Shown one piece after another: positions 7,347-15,770 of a stretch of 57,863 bases of DNA. Each line of letters begins with the position of its first letter. The stretch's first letter is position 1. This stretch comes from CAYMLL01 sp964390645 (GTDB taxonomy: Bacteria > Planctomycetota > UBA8108), in NCBI GenBank assembly GCA_964390645.1, contig CAYMLL010000011.1, forward strand, positions 1-57,863, written 5' to 3'. The notes under the pieces are model-generated. The model did no database searches, had not been told where the DNA came from, and saw only the letters and a program-made list of their open reading frames with translations. The position numbers and the translations under genes were made by a program.

Positions 7347-8828
7347 TCAGACGAGGATCTCGTCGAGAACCCGGGATCGCTCGACGCCAGTGATACGAGC
7401 GTCGAGTCCCTGAAACTTCACCGAAAGCCTGGCGTTGTCGATCCCGAGACAGTCCAGGATCGTATTGTTGATATCCGAGATCTTCACCGGATCCTCGACG
7501 ATGTTGTAGCTGAAGTCGTCGGTCTTGCCGAGGCTGACGCCGCCCTTCACGCCGCCGCCTGCCATCCACATCGTGAAGCAGCGCGGGTGGTGGTCACGAC
7601 CGTAGTCGGTGCGCGTCAGCTTGCCTTGGCAGTAGACGGTGCGGCCGAACTCTCCGCCGCAGACGATCAACGTGTCCTTCAGCATGCCGCGCTGCTTCAG
7701 ATCCTCGATCAGCGCTCGCGTCGGCTGGTCAACATCGCGGCATTGGTTACGGATGTCACGAGGCAACCGATTGTGCTGATCCCATCCGCGATGAAAGAGC
7801 TGGATGCACTGCACGTCGCGCTCCGCGAGCCTTCTCGCGAGGAGGCAGCTCGCCGCGAAGGTGCCGGGCTTCTGGACATCGGGTCCGTACATGTCGAGAA
7901 CGTGCTTCGGCTCCTTCGAGATATCTGTGAGATCCGGAACGGACGTCTGCATGCGGAACGCCATCTCGTACTGATCGATTCGTGCGTTGGTCTCCGGGTC
8001 GCCGACCACATCGAAGCGCTTGCGGTTGAGCGCGGCGAGCCCATCGAGCATCGTTCGCCGTGAGGCCTCGGAAACTCCGGGCGGATTGGAGAGATAGAGG
8101 ACCGGGTCGCCGACAGCACGCAGAGCGCAACCTTGCAGCCGCGAAGGCAGGAACCCGGTCCCCCAGAGTCGTGAGAAGAGCGCCTGAGCGCTCTTGCGGC
8201 CAGTCCAGGGCGGTGTCATCACGACGTAGTTCGGAAGATCCTCGTTGCTGACACCCAGGCCGTACGCGAGCCACGACCCGAGACTCGGCCAGCCCGGGAG
8301 CTCCCGGCCCGTCTGGATAAACGTGATCGCGGGATCGTGATTGATAGCGTTCGTGTGCACCGAGCGAATGATCGCGAGGTCGTCGACGACCTTCGCCGTG
8401 TGCGGCAGGAGCTCGCTGACTGATGCGCCGCACTCGCCGTGGCGGGCGAACTCGAACATCGACGGCGCGACAGGGAACCGCTTCTGGCCGGATGTCATCG
8501 TCGTGATGCGCTGTCCCTGACGCACCGAGTCCGGCAGATCCTTGTCAAAGAGCTCCCCGAGCTTCGGCTTGTGATCCCAAAGGTCTATCTGCGACGGAGC
8601 GCCGCCGAGGAAGAGGTAGATGAACCGCTTCGCGGTCGGCGCGTGATGCGGCAAGCCGGGCAGGCCGCCCACTCGTTTCGGGACAGCGTCCTTCACCGGC
8701 GTGTCAGCGCAAAACGTCGCCGACTTGCCCGTCAACGTCGCCAGCGCCGCGACTCCAGCGGCGTTGATGCCGCGAGAGAAGAGCTGGCGGCGCGTCATGG
8801 CGAGCAAAGCTCCGGTGGAAAGCTCCAT
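7347..8828 (-). CDS. DUF1501 family Tat-exported protein
   Basis: About 493 residues of the planctomycete DUF1501 family, distantly related to alkaline phosphatase/sulfatase-fold proteins. The N-terminus MTRRQLFSRGINAAG is a Tat-type signal. Conserved family blocks include GGLPGLPHHAP, AKRFIYLFLGGAPSQIDLWD, HTNAINHDPAITFIQTG, CGGEFGRT and YGRDHHPRCFTMWMAGGG. The function is not established. Members are encoded next to DUF1549/DUF1553 cytochrome-like proteins. Here the ATG follows the TGA of that partner after two nt (TGACCATG), with an AGGAG inside the partner's last codons, so translation is probably coupled. Confidence 0.9.
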   Translation of the reverse strand: MELSTGALLAMTRRQLFSRGINAAGVAALATLTGKSATFCADTPVKDAVPKRVGGLPGLPHHAPTAKRFIYLFLGGAPSQIDLWDHKPKLGELFDKDLPDSVRQGQRITTMTSGQKRFPVAPSMFEFARHGECGASVSELLPHTAKVVDDLAIIRSVHTNAINHDPAITFIQTGRELPGWPSLGSWLAYGLGVSNEDLPNYVVMTPPWTGRKSAQALFSRLWGTGFLPSRLQGCALRAVGDPVLYLSNPPGVSEASRRTMLDGLAALNRKRFDVVGDPETNARIDQYEMAFRMQTSVPDLTDISKEPKHVLDMYGPDVQKPGTFAASCLLARRLAERDVQCIQLFHRGWDQHNRLPRDIRNQCRDVDQPTRALIEDLKQRGMLKDTLIVCGGEFGRTVYCQGKLTRTDYGRDHHPRCFTMWMAGGGVKGGVSLGKTDDFSYNIVEDPVKISDINNTILDCLGIDNARLSVKFQGLDARITGVERSRVLDEILV

Positions 8829-8830
8829 GG

Positions 8831-11800
8831 TCACTCCTTCGTGATCGTCTCGTCGAGGTTGAGCAGCAGGTTCCCGACCATGGTCCAGGCGGCGAGCTCG
8901 CACACGTCGAGATCCGCCTGGGCCTTTGAATCGCCGACCCCGATCAGCCGCCGAGCGCTGTCGGGATCGGCGCGGTACGTCGCGAGAGTGGAACGGAAAA
9001 CTCGCAGCAGCGTGTCGAGCGCACCCTGCTCCGGATTTCTCGCGGTAACCATGCGGAATCCGCGCGCGGCTCGCGCCCTTTCCGTCTCACCGCCCTCGGT
9101 CATCAACCGCACTGCCAGCTGACGCGACGCCTCGACAAACTGCTCGTCGTTCATCAACGCCAACGCCGCGAGCGGTGTGTTGGTCCGCGACCTGCGGACC
9201 GTGCATGTCTCTCGTGACGGCGCGTCGAACGCGACGAGCGACGGCGGCGGCGCCGTCCGCTTCCAGAACGTGTAGACGCTGCGTCGGTAGAGAGCATCGC
9301 CGGAGTCTCGCTTGAAATTGGCGGTGTTGCTGTCCGTGTAGCCCACGGCCTTCCAGATTCCGATCGGCTGGTACGGATTCACGCTCGGCCCGCCGATCTT
9401 GCGCACGAGCAAGCCGCTCGTGGCGAGGGCGTTGTCTCGGACAGCCTCGGCATCGAGCCGGAACCTCGGCCCGCGCGCGAGCAGCCGGTTCTCGGGGTCG
9501 CGTTTGTGAATCTCCCGCGTCATACGCGAGGACTGCTGGTAGACCGCGGACAACGCGATCAGCTTGTACAAGCGCTTCACGTTCCAGCCACTCTCGCGGA
9601 AGTCAACGGCGAGCCAGTCGAGAAGCGCGGGATGGCTCGGCGGCTTTCCCTGCGAGCCGAAGTCCTCCGATGTTTCGACGAGACCGACGCCAAAGAGCTG
9701 CTGCCAGATGCGATTCACGGTCACCCGGCTTGTGAGCGGGTGTTCCGGCGACACGAGCCATCGCGCCAGTTCGAGACGGGTCGGCTGCCAGCCCTCCGGA
9801 CGATCCGCATGGGCTGGAAGCGGCGGCAGCACGGCGGGCGTGTTTGCATACACGCGCTCTCCTATCTTGTCGTACGCGCCGCGGATCAAGACGTGCGCGG
9901 GTCGGCGCTCCGCCCGGTCCCTCCAGACGAGCGTAGCGATTCCCCCTTCGGTCTCGAGCCGTCGCCTCCGTTCCTCCAGCCGCGTGAGCTCCACCCGCAG
10001 CTCGCGGTACTTCGCGTCATGACTCGAGAGATAGTGCGTCTTCAGCAATCGGGTTTGCGCGGGCGATCTGGCCGCGGGGGCGAGGGCCAGCGCCTCGCGA
10101 ATGCCGTCGGCTCCCGCGAGTGTCGACACCTCGGCGGCGGACAGCACCCGATCGTAGATTCGCACATCGTCCACGAGCGCCCGGAGCGGGGAACCAGGGG
10201 AGCGGCGCCCCACTCGCAGCGTCGCTCCCCCACGAATCGTGTCACGCAAACTGTCCGTCCGGACCTCGATCGGGCTCGCCTTCCCATCGACATGAATCTT
10301 CACGCCGGCCGGCTTTCCGGTGCCGTCGTACGTGACGAAGACGTGCTGCCACTCGCGTGCCTTCAGCTTCGCCGTCGTCTCGACCTTGAGCGCGTTCTTC
10401 GGCCACTCGTGGATGAAGTGGGCCGCGACGCGGCCTCCGGACACGTAGAGGTCCCAGCCGCGGTGGGCGTTCCCGTCGTCCATGCGCGCGATGACGGCGC
10501 CGCCCTGATTGCCGGGCTCGAGCCACACCCAGGCACCGAAGGAGAAAGCGTCGCTGCGCTCGAAGTTCCCCAGGTCGCCGAGATCGACGAAGTCGTCCGG
10601 ACCGACCTCGCAGGCGAGCCCCTGCTTGCCGTCGACTCGCTTCACGGAACGGAGATCGCCTTCGGGGTCGTCAAAATCCCAGTGGCCGACGAGCCCGACG
10701 GCGGCGACCTCCACGGCGCGCGGCTCTCGGACGCGCTCCGCCTTCTCCCACGCGACGTACTCAGACTCGGTCTCCGCTGCCCGCTTCTCGAGGCTGTCGC
10801 GCGCCGCCTCGATCTCGGGAGAGAGCGCCGCGATCAACGCGCGGTTCTCTCGCGACGGGGCCCTGAGAACGGGGTCCGGCAGCGGCTTGTTTCCGTCCAT
10901 CACCGGACCGTCGAGGCTGTTGAAGAACGCCGCGAGCTGATAGAAGTCCTTCATGTCGAAGGGGTCGAACTTGTGCTCGTGGCAGGTCACGCAGCCCATA
11001 GAGATTCCCATCCAGACCGTGGACATCGTCGCGACGCGATCGTTCGTGTAGTGGACGTCGTACTCCGCGAGAATCACGCCGCCCTCATTCGTCGTCACGT
11101 TGCAGCGGTTGAACCCGGTCGCGATCCGCTGCTCGACCGTGGCTTCGGGCAGCAGGTCGCCGGCAAGCTGATCGATCGTGAACTCGTCGAACGGCTTGTT
11201 GTCGTTGAACGCACGGATCACCCAGTCTCGGTACGGCCACATCTGCCGCCGGTTGTCGAGGTGGAGACCGTGCGTGTCACCGTAGCGGGCGGCGTCGAGC
11301 CAGTACCGCGCCGAGTGCTCGCCGTAGTGAGGGGAGTCGAGCAGGCGATCGACGACCCTCTCGTACGCGTCGTCGGAGCTGTCGAGGAGGAAGTCGTCGA
11401 TCTCCTCGAGCGTCGGGGGCAAGCCGGTGAGGTCGAACGTCACTCTACGGATCAACGTGGTCCGCTCCGCCTCGGGCGACGGCCGAAGCCCGGCCGCACG
11501 TAATCGCGCGAGGATGAAGCTATCGATGGCGCCACGCGGCCAACGAGAGCCGCCGGCATCGGGTAGCGCCACGCGGCTCGGCTTGACGAGCGACCAGTGC
11601 TTCCTCCACGGAGCGCCCTCATCGATCCAGCGGCGCACGAGAGCGATTTCCTCTTTCGACAGCGTCTTTTTCGATTTCCGCGGCGGCATGCGCTCGCTCA
11701 CCTTGTCGGTCACGAGAAGTCGGTACGCGACGCTGCGCTCCGGGTCGCCGCGCACGAACGCGAAGCCTTCATCGGACTCCAAGGGCGCGAACGCGCTCTC

Positions 11801-11995
11801 CTCGACATCGAGCCGCAAGTCGCCCTTGCGACTCTTCTCATCCGGTCCGTGGCACGGGACGCACTTCTCGCCGAGAAGCGGCCGTATCTGGCGGCCGAAG
11901 TCGATCCGGCTCTCGTCGGCTCTCGCCGTCACGAAGGCGAGCATCACGACGGCGAAGACACCGGACGCGGCGAGCTGAAGGCGGTGGTTGATCAT
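8831..11995 (-). CDS. PSCyt1-DUF1549-LamG-DUF1553 protein
   Basis: A 1054-residue secreted protein. It has a signal peptide (residues 1-26), an N-terminal planctomycete cytochrome domain with CVPCH at 45-49, DUF1549 (about 150-350) with a second CxxCH in GCVTCHEHKFDP, a concanavalin A-like/LamG jelly roll (about 470-630, VDLGDLGNFERSDAFSFGAW), and DUF1553 (about 760-1010, with CTVRRSRTNTPLAALALMN). Such proteins are thought to be c-type heme proteins of the periplasm or outer surface. The LamG module suggests glycan contact, but the biochemical role is unknown. It is the upstream gene of a two-gene unit with DUF1501, and four nt separate it from the next upstream gene. Confidence 0.9.
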   Translation of the reverse strand: MINHRLQLAASGVFAVVMLAFVTARADESRIDFGRQIRPLLGEKCVPCHGPDEKSRKGDLRLDVEESAFAPLESDEGFAFVRGDPERSVAYRLLVTDKVSERMPPRKSKKTLSKEEIALVRRWIDEGAPWRKHWSLVKPSRVALPDAGGSRWPRGAIDSFILARLRAAGLRPSPEAERTTLIRRVTFDLTGLPPTLEEIDDFLLDSSDDAYERVVDRLLDSPHYGEHSARYWLDAARYGDTHGLHLDNRRQMWPYRDWVIRAFNDNKPFDEFTIDQLAGDLLPEATVEQRIATGFNRCNVTTNEGGVILAEYDVHYTNDRVATMSTVWMGISMGCVTCHEHKFDPFDMKDFYQLAAFFNSLDGPVMDGNKPLPDPVLRAPSRENRALIAALSPEIEAARDSLEKRAAETESEYVAWEKAERVREPRAVEVAAVGLVGHWDFDDPEGDLRSVKRVDGKQGLACEVGPDDFVDLGDLGNFERSDAFSFGAWVWLEPGNQGGAVIARMDDGNAHRGWDLYVSGGRVAAHFIHEWPKNALKVETTAKLKAREWQHVFVTYDGTGKPAGVKIHVDGKASPIEVRTDSLRDTIRGGATLRVGRRSPGSPLRALVDDVRIYDRVLSAAEVSTLAGADGIREALALAPAARSPAQTRLLKTHYLSSHDAKYRELRVELTRLEERRRRLETEGGIATLVWRDRAERRPAHVLIRGAYDKIGERVYANTPAVLPPLPAHADRPEGWQPTRLELARWLVSPEHPLTSRVTVNRIWQQLFGVGLVETSEDFGSQGKPPSHPALLDWLAVDFRESGWNVKRLYKLIALSAVYQQSSRMTREIHKRDPENRLLARGPRFRLDAEAVRDNALATSGLLVRKIGGPSVNPYQPIGIWKAVGYTDSNTANFKRDSGDALYRRSVYTFWKRTAPPPSLVAFDAPSRETCTVRRSRTNTPLAALALMNDEQFVEASRQLAVRLMTEGGETERARAARGFRMVTARNPEQGALDTLLRVFRSTLATYRADPDSARRLIGVGDSKAQADLDVCELAAWTMVGNLLLNLDETITKE

Positions 11996-11999
11996 GCTT

Positions 12000-13316
12000 T
12001 CACGAGTCTCCGTCGTCAGCGGGACGCCAGTACTCCGGCAGTCCCCTCTTGGTGTCCCACAAGATCTCCAGGACGTTCCGACGGTCCTTTTTCGAGAGAC
12101 GCCGGAACTTCTCGCTCTCGTCCTTCCCGGTCAGTACCTCCCACAGCCGCCTGTAGACGCGATCCTTGACCGGGCCGGGGAGACGGTCGAAGGAACGCGA
12201 GTAAATCAGGTAGCTCAACGGATACTTGAAGAGGCGAGACTCGAAGTCGAGATCACGGAGCGAGCGTCGGCGCCTGTCGCGAGATCCACGCGCCACGAAG
12301 TCGCGTGCGAATCCGGATCCGCCCTCGATGCGGCCGCTCAGCTCTGCCTCCTCCGAGAAGAGCAAATACTCGACCAGCGGCTCGGCGGCGGATCGGATAC
12401 GGCTCTTGGTCGACTCGGACTGGAATTCCGCCGGCCGCTTGAGCATCTCGTTCATGATCTTCGCGTCGTGAAGAGCGATCCGAGTCAGAAACCCGGCACG
12501 CGTGATGAGATTCTGCGCTTTCGCCTGATGCTCGAGGACCATCAACGCGACGATGTCGCTGTGCCCGCTGAGGTAGGATCCGGTCTCGAACCATGGGCTC
12601 AGGTCTTCGACGTTGGCGCTCTCGTCCGTGTCGAGCTCGCGCACGTGGTCCGCGGCGCGCACGACGAGGTTGCCGAGGTGACGCTGACCACCATGTCGAC
12701 CCGTGACGTACCAGCCGCCCCACCGCTCCTCGATCGGGCTCGTGTGGTCCGTGCGAAACGTGCCCTCGCGCAGGATCGGGTTTCCGTCCGGCGCCGTGTA
12801 GACCGATCGGACGATGTGTCCGGGCACGCCCGAGCTCAGCGTGGAACCGTGACACGACAGGCAGTTGTGAGTCTGACGGATGAACTTCGGGCGAGGAGAC
12901 CGGCTCTGGTCGAGGGTGTAGAACACGGCGCCCTGCTTCGGGTCGACCGCCGAGAGCTCGAGCACATCGCCGCCGAGCACCCAGCCGATGTAGACGTCGT
13001 CGCCGAAGTAGACCGCACGCGGCGAGCGCGGCGAGATCCGCTTCAGTTGAAAGCTCGTCTTCGAGAACACCAGCACCTGCGACGACGCGGGTACACGGAG
13101 ATGGCATAGCACGGACTCGAGATAACCGCGCCGGCGATCGTGGCGGAGCTCGATCTGCGACGCGTCGATCTTTTGCTGGAGTCGCGCCACCGGATCCTCA
13201 GTCGGCGCGCTCAGGTAGTCGATCGGCGGCCCCTCGAACTCGACCTGTGCCGACAGGGGCGCAGCGAGCAAGATCGTGAGAACGGCGACAAAGGAGTGAC
13301 GGCAGCGGCGGGTCAT
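12000..13316 (-). CDS. Secreted monoheme c-type protein of unknown function
   Basis: About 438 residues with a signal peptide (FVAVLTILLAAPLSAQ). A single heme motif lies in QTHNCLSCHGSTLSSGVPGH, followed by SVYTAPDGNPIL, FRTDHTSPIEERWGGWYVTG and HLGNLVVRAADHV. I recognise this as a recurrent planctomycete hypothetical family, but no function is known to me. The C-terminal part is helical and charged. The start at ATG 13316 gives the best leader. The stop is four nt upstream of the DUF1549/DUF1553 gene, so the three genes from 13316 to 7347 are likely one operon. It may act as an electron-transfer partner. Confidence 0.8.
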   Translation of the reverse strand: MTRRCRHSFVAVLTILLAAPLSAQVEFEGPPIDYLSAPTEDPVARLQQKIDASQIELRHDRRRGYLESVLCHLRVPASSQVLVFSKTSFQLKRISPRSPRAVYFGDDVYIGWVLGGDVLELSAVDPKQGAVFYTLDQSRSPRPKFIRQTHNCLSCHGSTLSSGVPGHIVRSVYTAPDGNPILREGTFRTDHTSPIEERWGGWYVTGRHGGQRHLGNLVVRAADHVRELDTDESANVEDLSPWFETGSYLSGHSDIVALMVLEHQAKAQNLITRAGFLTRIALHDAKIMNEMLKRPAEFQSESTKSRIRSAAEPLVEYLLFSEEAELSGRIEGGSGFARDFVARGSRDRRRRSLRDLDFESRLFKYPLSYLIYSRSFDRLPGPVKDRVYRRLWEVLTGKDESEKFRRLSKKDRRNVLEILWDTKRGLPEYWRPADDGDS

Positions 13317-13366
13317 GAAGCGTTCGACTCTCTGAGGTTCGAGGGACTCATCCGAATTGCCGGAGC

Positions 13367-13654
13367 TCAACCTACGAGCTCGGGCAGCGGGTCCTCCTGC
13401 ACGAGACGTTGCGGCCGGCCTGCCTGGTCGACGATGGGCTTCGACGCCGGGTCGATCCCGAGGTTGTGATAGAGCGTCGCCACGACCTCCTGGAAGTGAA
13501 CGGGACGGTGGTCCGCCGCTTCGCCGAGGCGGTTCGTGAATCCGATGACCTGGCCGCACCGCATGCTGCCGCCAGCCAGCAGCGCGCAGCTCACCTTCGG
13601 CCAGTGGTCGCGGCCCGCGTTCTTGTTGATCTTCGGCGTGCGACCGAACTCGCC
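13367..13654 (-). pseudogene. DUF1501 C-terminal fragment bounded by assembly gap
   Basis: The reading frame enters from the N gap with GEFGRTPKINKNAGRDHWPK and continues through SCALLAGGSMRCGQVIG, RPVHFQEVVATLYHNLGIDP to a TAG at 13367. This is the last 95 residues of a DUF1501 protein of the RDHWP subtype, different from the RDHH subtype encoded at 7347-8828. The upstream part of this gene is either the fragment beyond the gap or is missing from the assembly. It ends 50 nt before the monoheme protein start and would be the first gene of that operon. Confidence 0.8.
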
Positions 13655-13664
13655 NNNNNNNNNN
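13655..13664. other. Assembly gap (10 N)
   Basis: Ten N bases. The 29 nt just left of the gap (13626-13654) occur again exactly at 13752-13780, so the scaffold was joined at a repeated stretch of DUF1501 coding sequence. Gene order across this point should not be trusted. Confidence 0.99.
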
Positions 13665-13684
13665 TCCACTGGCCTTTTGGTGGA

Positions 13685-14086
13685 TCACGGTGGGGCTCCA
13701 AAGATCAGCGCGGCGTTGGCTCGTGGCCAGTGATCCCGGCTGTTGCGAGCATTGATCTTCGGCGTGCGACCGAACTCGCCCCACGCGATGACGGTCACGT
13801 CGTCGAGCATGCCGCGGTCGTCGAGGTCCTCGATCAGCGCGCTCAGGCACTGATCGAGCTTCGAGCCGTGATCGCGCACGAGGTCGAAGTTCTGGCCGTG
13901 ACTGTCCCAGCGCCCGAACGACAGCGTCACGCACCGCACCCCGGCCTCGACGAGGCACCGCGCGAGAAGGAGCTGCCCGTTGACCGTCAGCGCGTCATCG
14001 TACTGGTACTTGTACGGCTTCCCGTCGCATCCCCGCGCGCGCATTTCGGTCATGATCGTGAGCATGTCGTCCGGATCGCTTGTCAA
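13685..14086 (-). pseudogene. DUF1501 internal fragment truncated at both ends
   Basis: The minus strand encodes TSDPDDMLTIMTEMRARG, LLLARCLVEAGVRCVTLSFG, RWDSHGQNFDLVRDHG, LIEDLDDRGMLDDVTV and WGEFGRTPKI, then RDHWPRANAALIFG, followed by a premature end (APP, TGA at 13685). The usual GG..R.GQVIG tail is absent, and no N-terminal half or Tat signal can be found upstream of about 14086, where the sequence becomes non-DUF1501. It covers only the middle quarter of a family member. Its WGEFGRTPKIN block repeats the start of the fragment on the other side of the gap, so the two may be parts of two paralogues joined by the assembler. Confidence 0.7.
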
Positions 14087-14131
14087 TCCTCGGGTCCGCT
14101 CCTCATTCTGCGAGTCCGCGATCGGCGCGCA

Positions 14132-14145
14132 GTGATCGAAGTCAC
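14132..14145. promoter_or_regulatory. CRP/FNR-type site
   Basis: GTGATCGAAGTCAC matches GTGA-N6-TCAC exactly. It lies about 195 bp before the CBS-pair pseudogene (plus) and upstream of the broken DUF1501 fragment (minus). A CAGAAT sequence on the minus strand (14110-14105) is at roughly -10 distance; no clear -10 was found on the plus side. Confidence 0.5.
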
Positions 14146-14338
14146 ACGTCGTCGAAATGTCGTGGATCGATCCCGAACCGGCCGCCCCATCCCGATGACG
14201 CGGCCTCGCTCAGCGCGGCGACACTTGGATCCCGGCGGAGACGGCGAATCGAAGCGAGCGCTTTCCCCACGACGATCGACCGCGTCCCGAAGAACCCCTC
14301 GACCGCAGGAAGAAGCTCGCGTTCGTGTCGAGAGGGGA

Positions 14339-14815
14339 GTGCCCCTTCTGTCGTTCCATTCCCTGCACGTCGCGACTCCCATCCGTGAAGCCGTGGAGGC
14401 GTTCGAGGAGTACAAGATCAACGGCGCACCTGTGGTCGACGAGTCCGGGAAGCCCGTCGGCGTCCTGTCCGCGTCGGACATCACCACGTCCGAGCACATA
14501 CAGGAAGAGCGCATCGGCCGGCCCGCCGCCGAGTTCTACTCCTACGACCCGTTCTGGGGCGACAACGCTTTCGCCTAGGTTCTTGACGAGAGCCCGTTCG
14601 CGCGCGAGGACTACACGCCCGAGCTCCTCGGACGAGAGAACGTCGCCGATTGGATGACGCCAAAGGTGATCCACGTGTCCTCCGACGCGTCCCTGTCCGA
14701 AGTCTGCCAACTGATGGGCACCGAGCGGATTCACCGCGTCTTCGTCGTCGAGGACGAGAAGCCGGTCTGCGTGGTCTCGACGCTCGACATCGTCACATTT
14801 CTCGGCCGCGGGTGA
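14339..14815 (+). pseudogene. Two-CBS-domain protein interrupted by in-frame TAG
   Basis: CBS domain 1 reads SLHVATPIREAVEAFEEYKI, NGAPVVDESGKPVGVLSASD and the linker FYSYDPFWGDNAFA, then TAG (14576-14578). The same frame continues VLDESPFAREDYTPELLG, NVADWMTPKVIHVSSDASLS, EVCQLMGTERIHRVFVVEDE, TLDIVTFLGRG and TGA at 14813-14815. Together they form one complete CBS pair, a module that binds adenine nucleotides. The break is one base change. The beginning is also poor: the usual first strand and DLMT-type motif are missing and only a GTG at 14339 with AGAGGGG is available. An intact relative lies at 15771-16259. Confidence 0.82.
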
Positions 14816-14840
14816 TGTCGACGAAAGGGCGTGCGCTCCT

Positions 14841-15240
14841 TCACCTCGCGCCCTTGCCTTGCCACGCGTGCTCCAGTCGCGCCAGAAGCTCGTCGATCTC
14901 GACGTCGACCGCCTTCGCGGCGTCGCTCTTCCCGATTTTTTCAGCATGGCGCGTGATCTCCCACTCGTGCGGAATCAGCTCCATGTAGAAGCGCTCCGCG
15001 ACCTCGTACATGGCGTGCCAGTGCGCGTAGTCCGGCGCCGTCATCGACGCGCTGTGACGGACACGTCGACCCTCGCGATGCCAGAGGTAGAACCAGGTCC
15101 ACTCGATCGCCTCATCGAACCGCGTCTTCGTGATCAGACCGTACTCGCGTAACGCGGCCATGATCGCAGTGCCCGGCTTGGCAGCCCGTCGATAAAGGGG
15201 CTCTTGCGGCTCTCGGACGTCGATCAGTCGTTGACCTCCC
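14841..15240 (-). pseudogene. C-terminal remnant of a hydroxylamine-oxidoreductase-like multiheme cytochrome
   Basis: The minus strand encodes MAALREYGLITKTRFDEAIE, then WTWFYLWHREGRRVRHSASM, TAPDYAHWHAMYEVAERFY and a helical tail ending in LEHAWQGKGAR. The EGRR.RH....APDYAHWH..YE.A..FY pattern is what I know from the C-terminal, post-heme helical region of octaheme hydroxylamine-oxidoreductase-like cytochromes. No CxxCH remains. The frame loses similarity near 15180-15240, exactly where a repeat shared with 47516-47600 begins, which suggests truncation by a mobile element. A short independent protein is possible but less likely. The family call is from memory and should be checked. Confidence 0.55.
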
Positions 15241-15314
15241 CCCAAGAACGGTACCACTTCTTGGTTCAGTCACTGGTCGAATCCCAGCGTCGAGATCCAC
15301 GCCAGTCGGCGCGG
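15231..15314 (+). repeat. Dispersed repeat R1, copy 1
   Basis: About 84 bp, roughly 80% identical by eye to 47516-47600 in the same orientation. Shared blocks include TTGACCTCC, AGAACG, TACCACTT, CTGGTCGAAT and CCAGCGTCGAGAT. On the minus strand both copies can be read as a related peptide (IST L x FDQ ... NQ x VV x F x GGGQ), though copy 1 has a stop in it, so this is probably the end of a decayed mobile-element gene. It abuts the truncated multiheme relic. Confidence 0.7.
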
Positions 15315-15367
15315 GAACTCGATAGTCGAGCGTCTCCCTCGACCCACCGACCGAAAGAGGCTCCATC

Positions 15368-15757
15368 ATGAACGTGAACAAGATCCTCCTGACGACCGAC
15401 TTCTCGGAATGCTCCAAGCATGCTTTCGCGCCAGCGAGCGCGATGGCTGACCTTCCCTCCGCGGTTGCTGCCCCCGGAGCTTCGCCGCAGCACTGGCAAG
15501 AGGCCGAGTCTTGCGTCAAGAAAGACCTCGGAGAGCTGATCGAGTCCGAGCTCGAAAACCTTGACGCGAAGGACGAGCCCGCAATCGGCGCTCCCGCCGG
15601 AGGAATCGTGTCGAATGCGTCTGCGGCAGGAGCGGACCTCATCGTCATGTCGACGCACGGCAGAACCGGGCTCAGCCACGCGCTACTCGGAAGCGTGGCG
15701 GAACGAGTCGTCCGCACCGCACCGTACTCGGTGCTGACGATTCGCTCCAACGCGTGA
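15368..15757 (+). CDS. Universal stress protein, shortened
   Basis: 129 residues with the UspA fold landmarks: MNVNKILLTTDFSECSKHAF at the start and the nucleotide-binding DLIVMSTHGRTGLSHALLGS with AERVVRTAPYSVLTIR at the end (GX2GX9GS). Normal members have 140-160 residues. Here the second strand (the LLHV region) after the first helix is absent and replaced by the short stretch MADLPSAVAAPGASP. An internal deletion of about 20 residues is the simplest reading; the ATP-binding loop is intact. It sits between CBS genes, a usual combination in low-oxygen stress regulons. ATG 15368 follows AAAGAGG. Confidence 0.8.
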   Translation: MNVNKILLTTDFSECSKHAFAPASAMADLPSAVAAPGASPQHWQEAESCVKKDLGELIESELENLDAKDEPAIGAPAGGIVSNASAAGADLIVMSTHGRTGLSHALLGSVAERVVRTAPYSVLTIRSNA

Positions 15758-15770
15758 CGCGAGCCTTGGC

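Noticed and set aside
9506..11503. 665-codon open frame on the plus strand
   Set aside because: It lies entirely antisense to the PSCyt1-DUF1549-DUF1553 gene, whose domains are clear. The antisense product is rich in Arg, Val, Glu and His, as expected from a high-GC codon shadow.
12000..13958. 652-codon frame joining the monoheme protein to DUF1501-like sequence through the N gap
   Set aside because: The extra N-terminal 214 codons are out-of-frame DUF1501 sequence and N bases. The leader peptide at ATG 13316 gives a normal secreted protein.
14576..14578. TAG suppression or pyrrolysine in the CBS-pair gene
   Set aside because: TAG ends other genes here (for example the glyoxalase-like frame and the DUF1501 fragment at 13367), and nothing suggests pyrrolysine use in this lineage.
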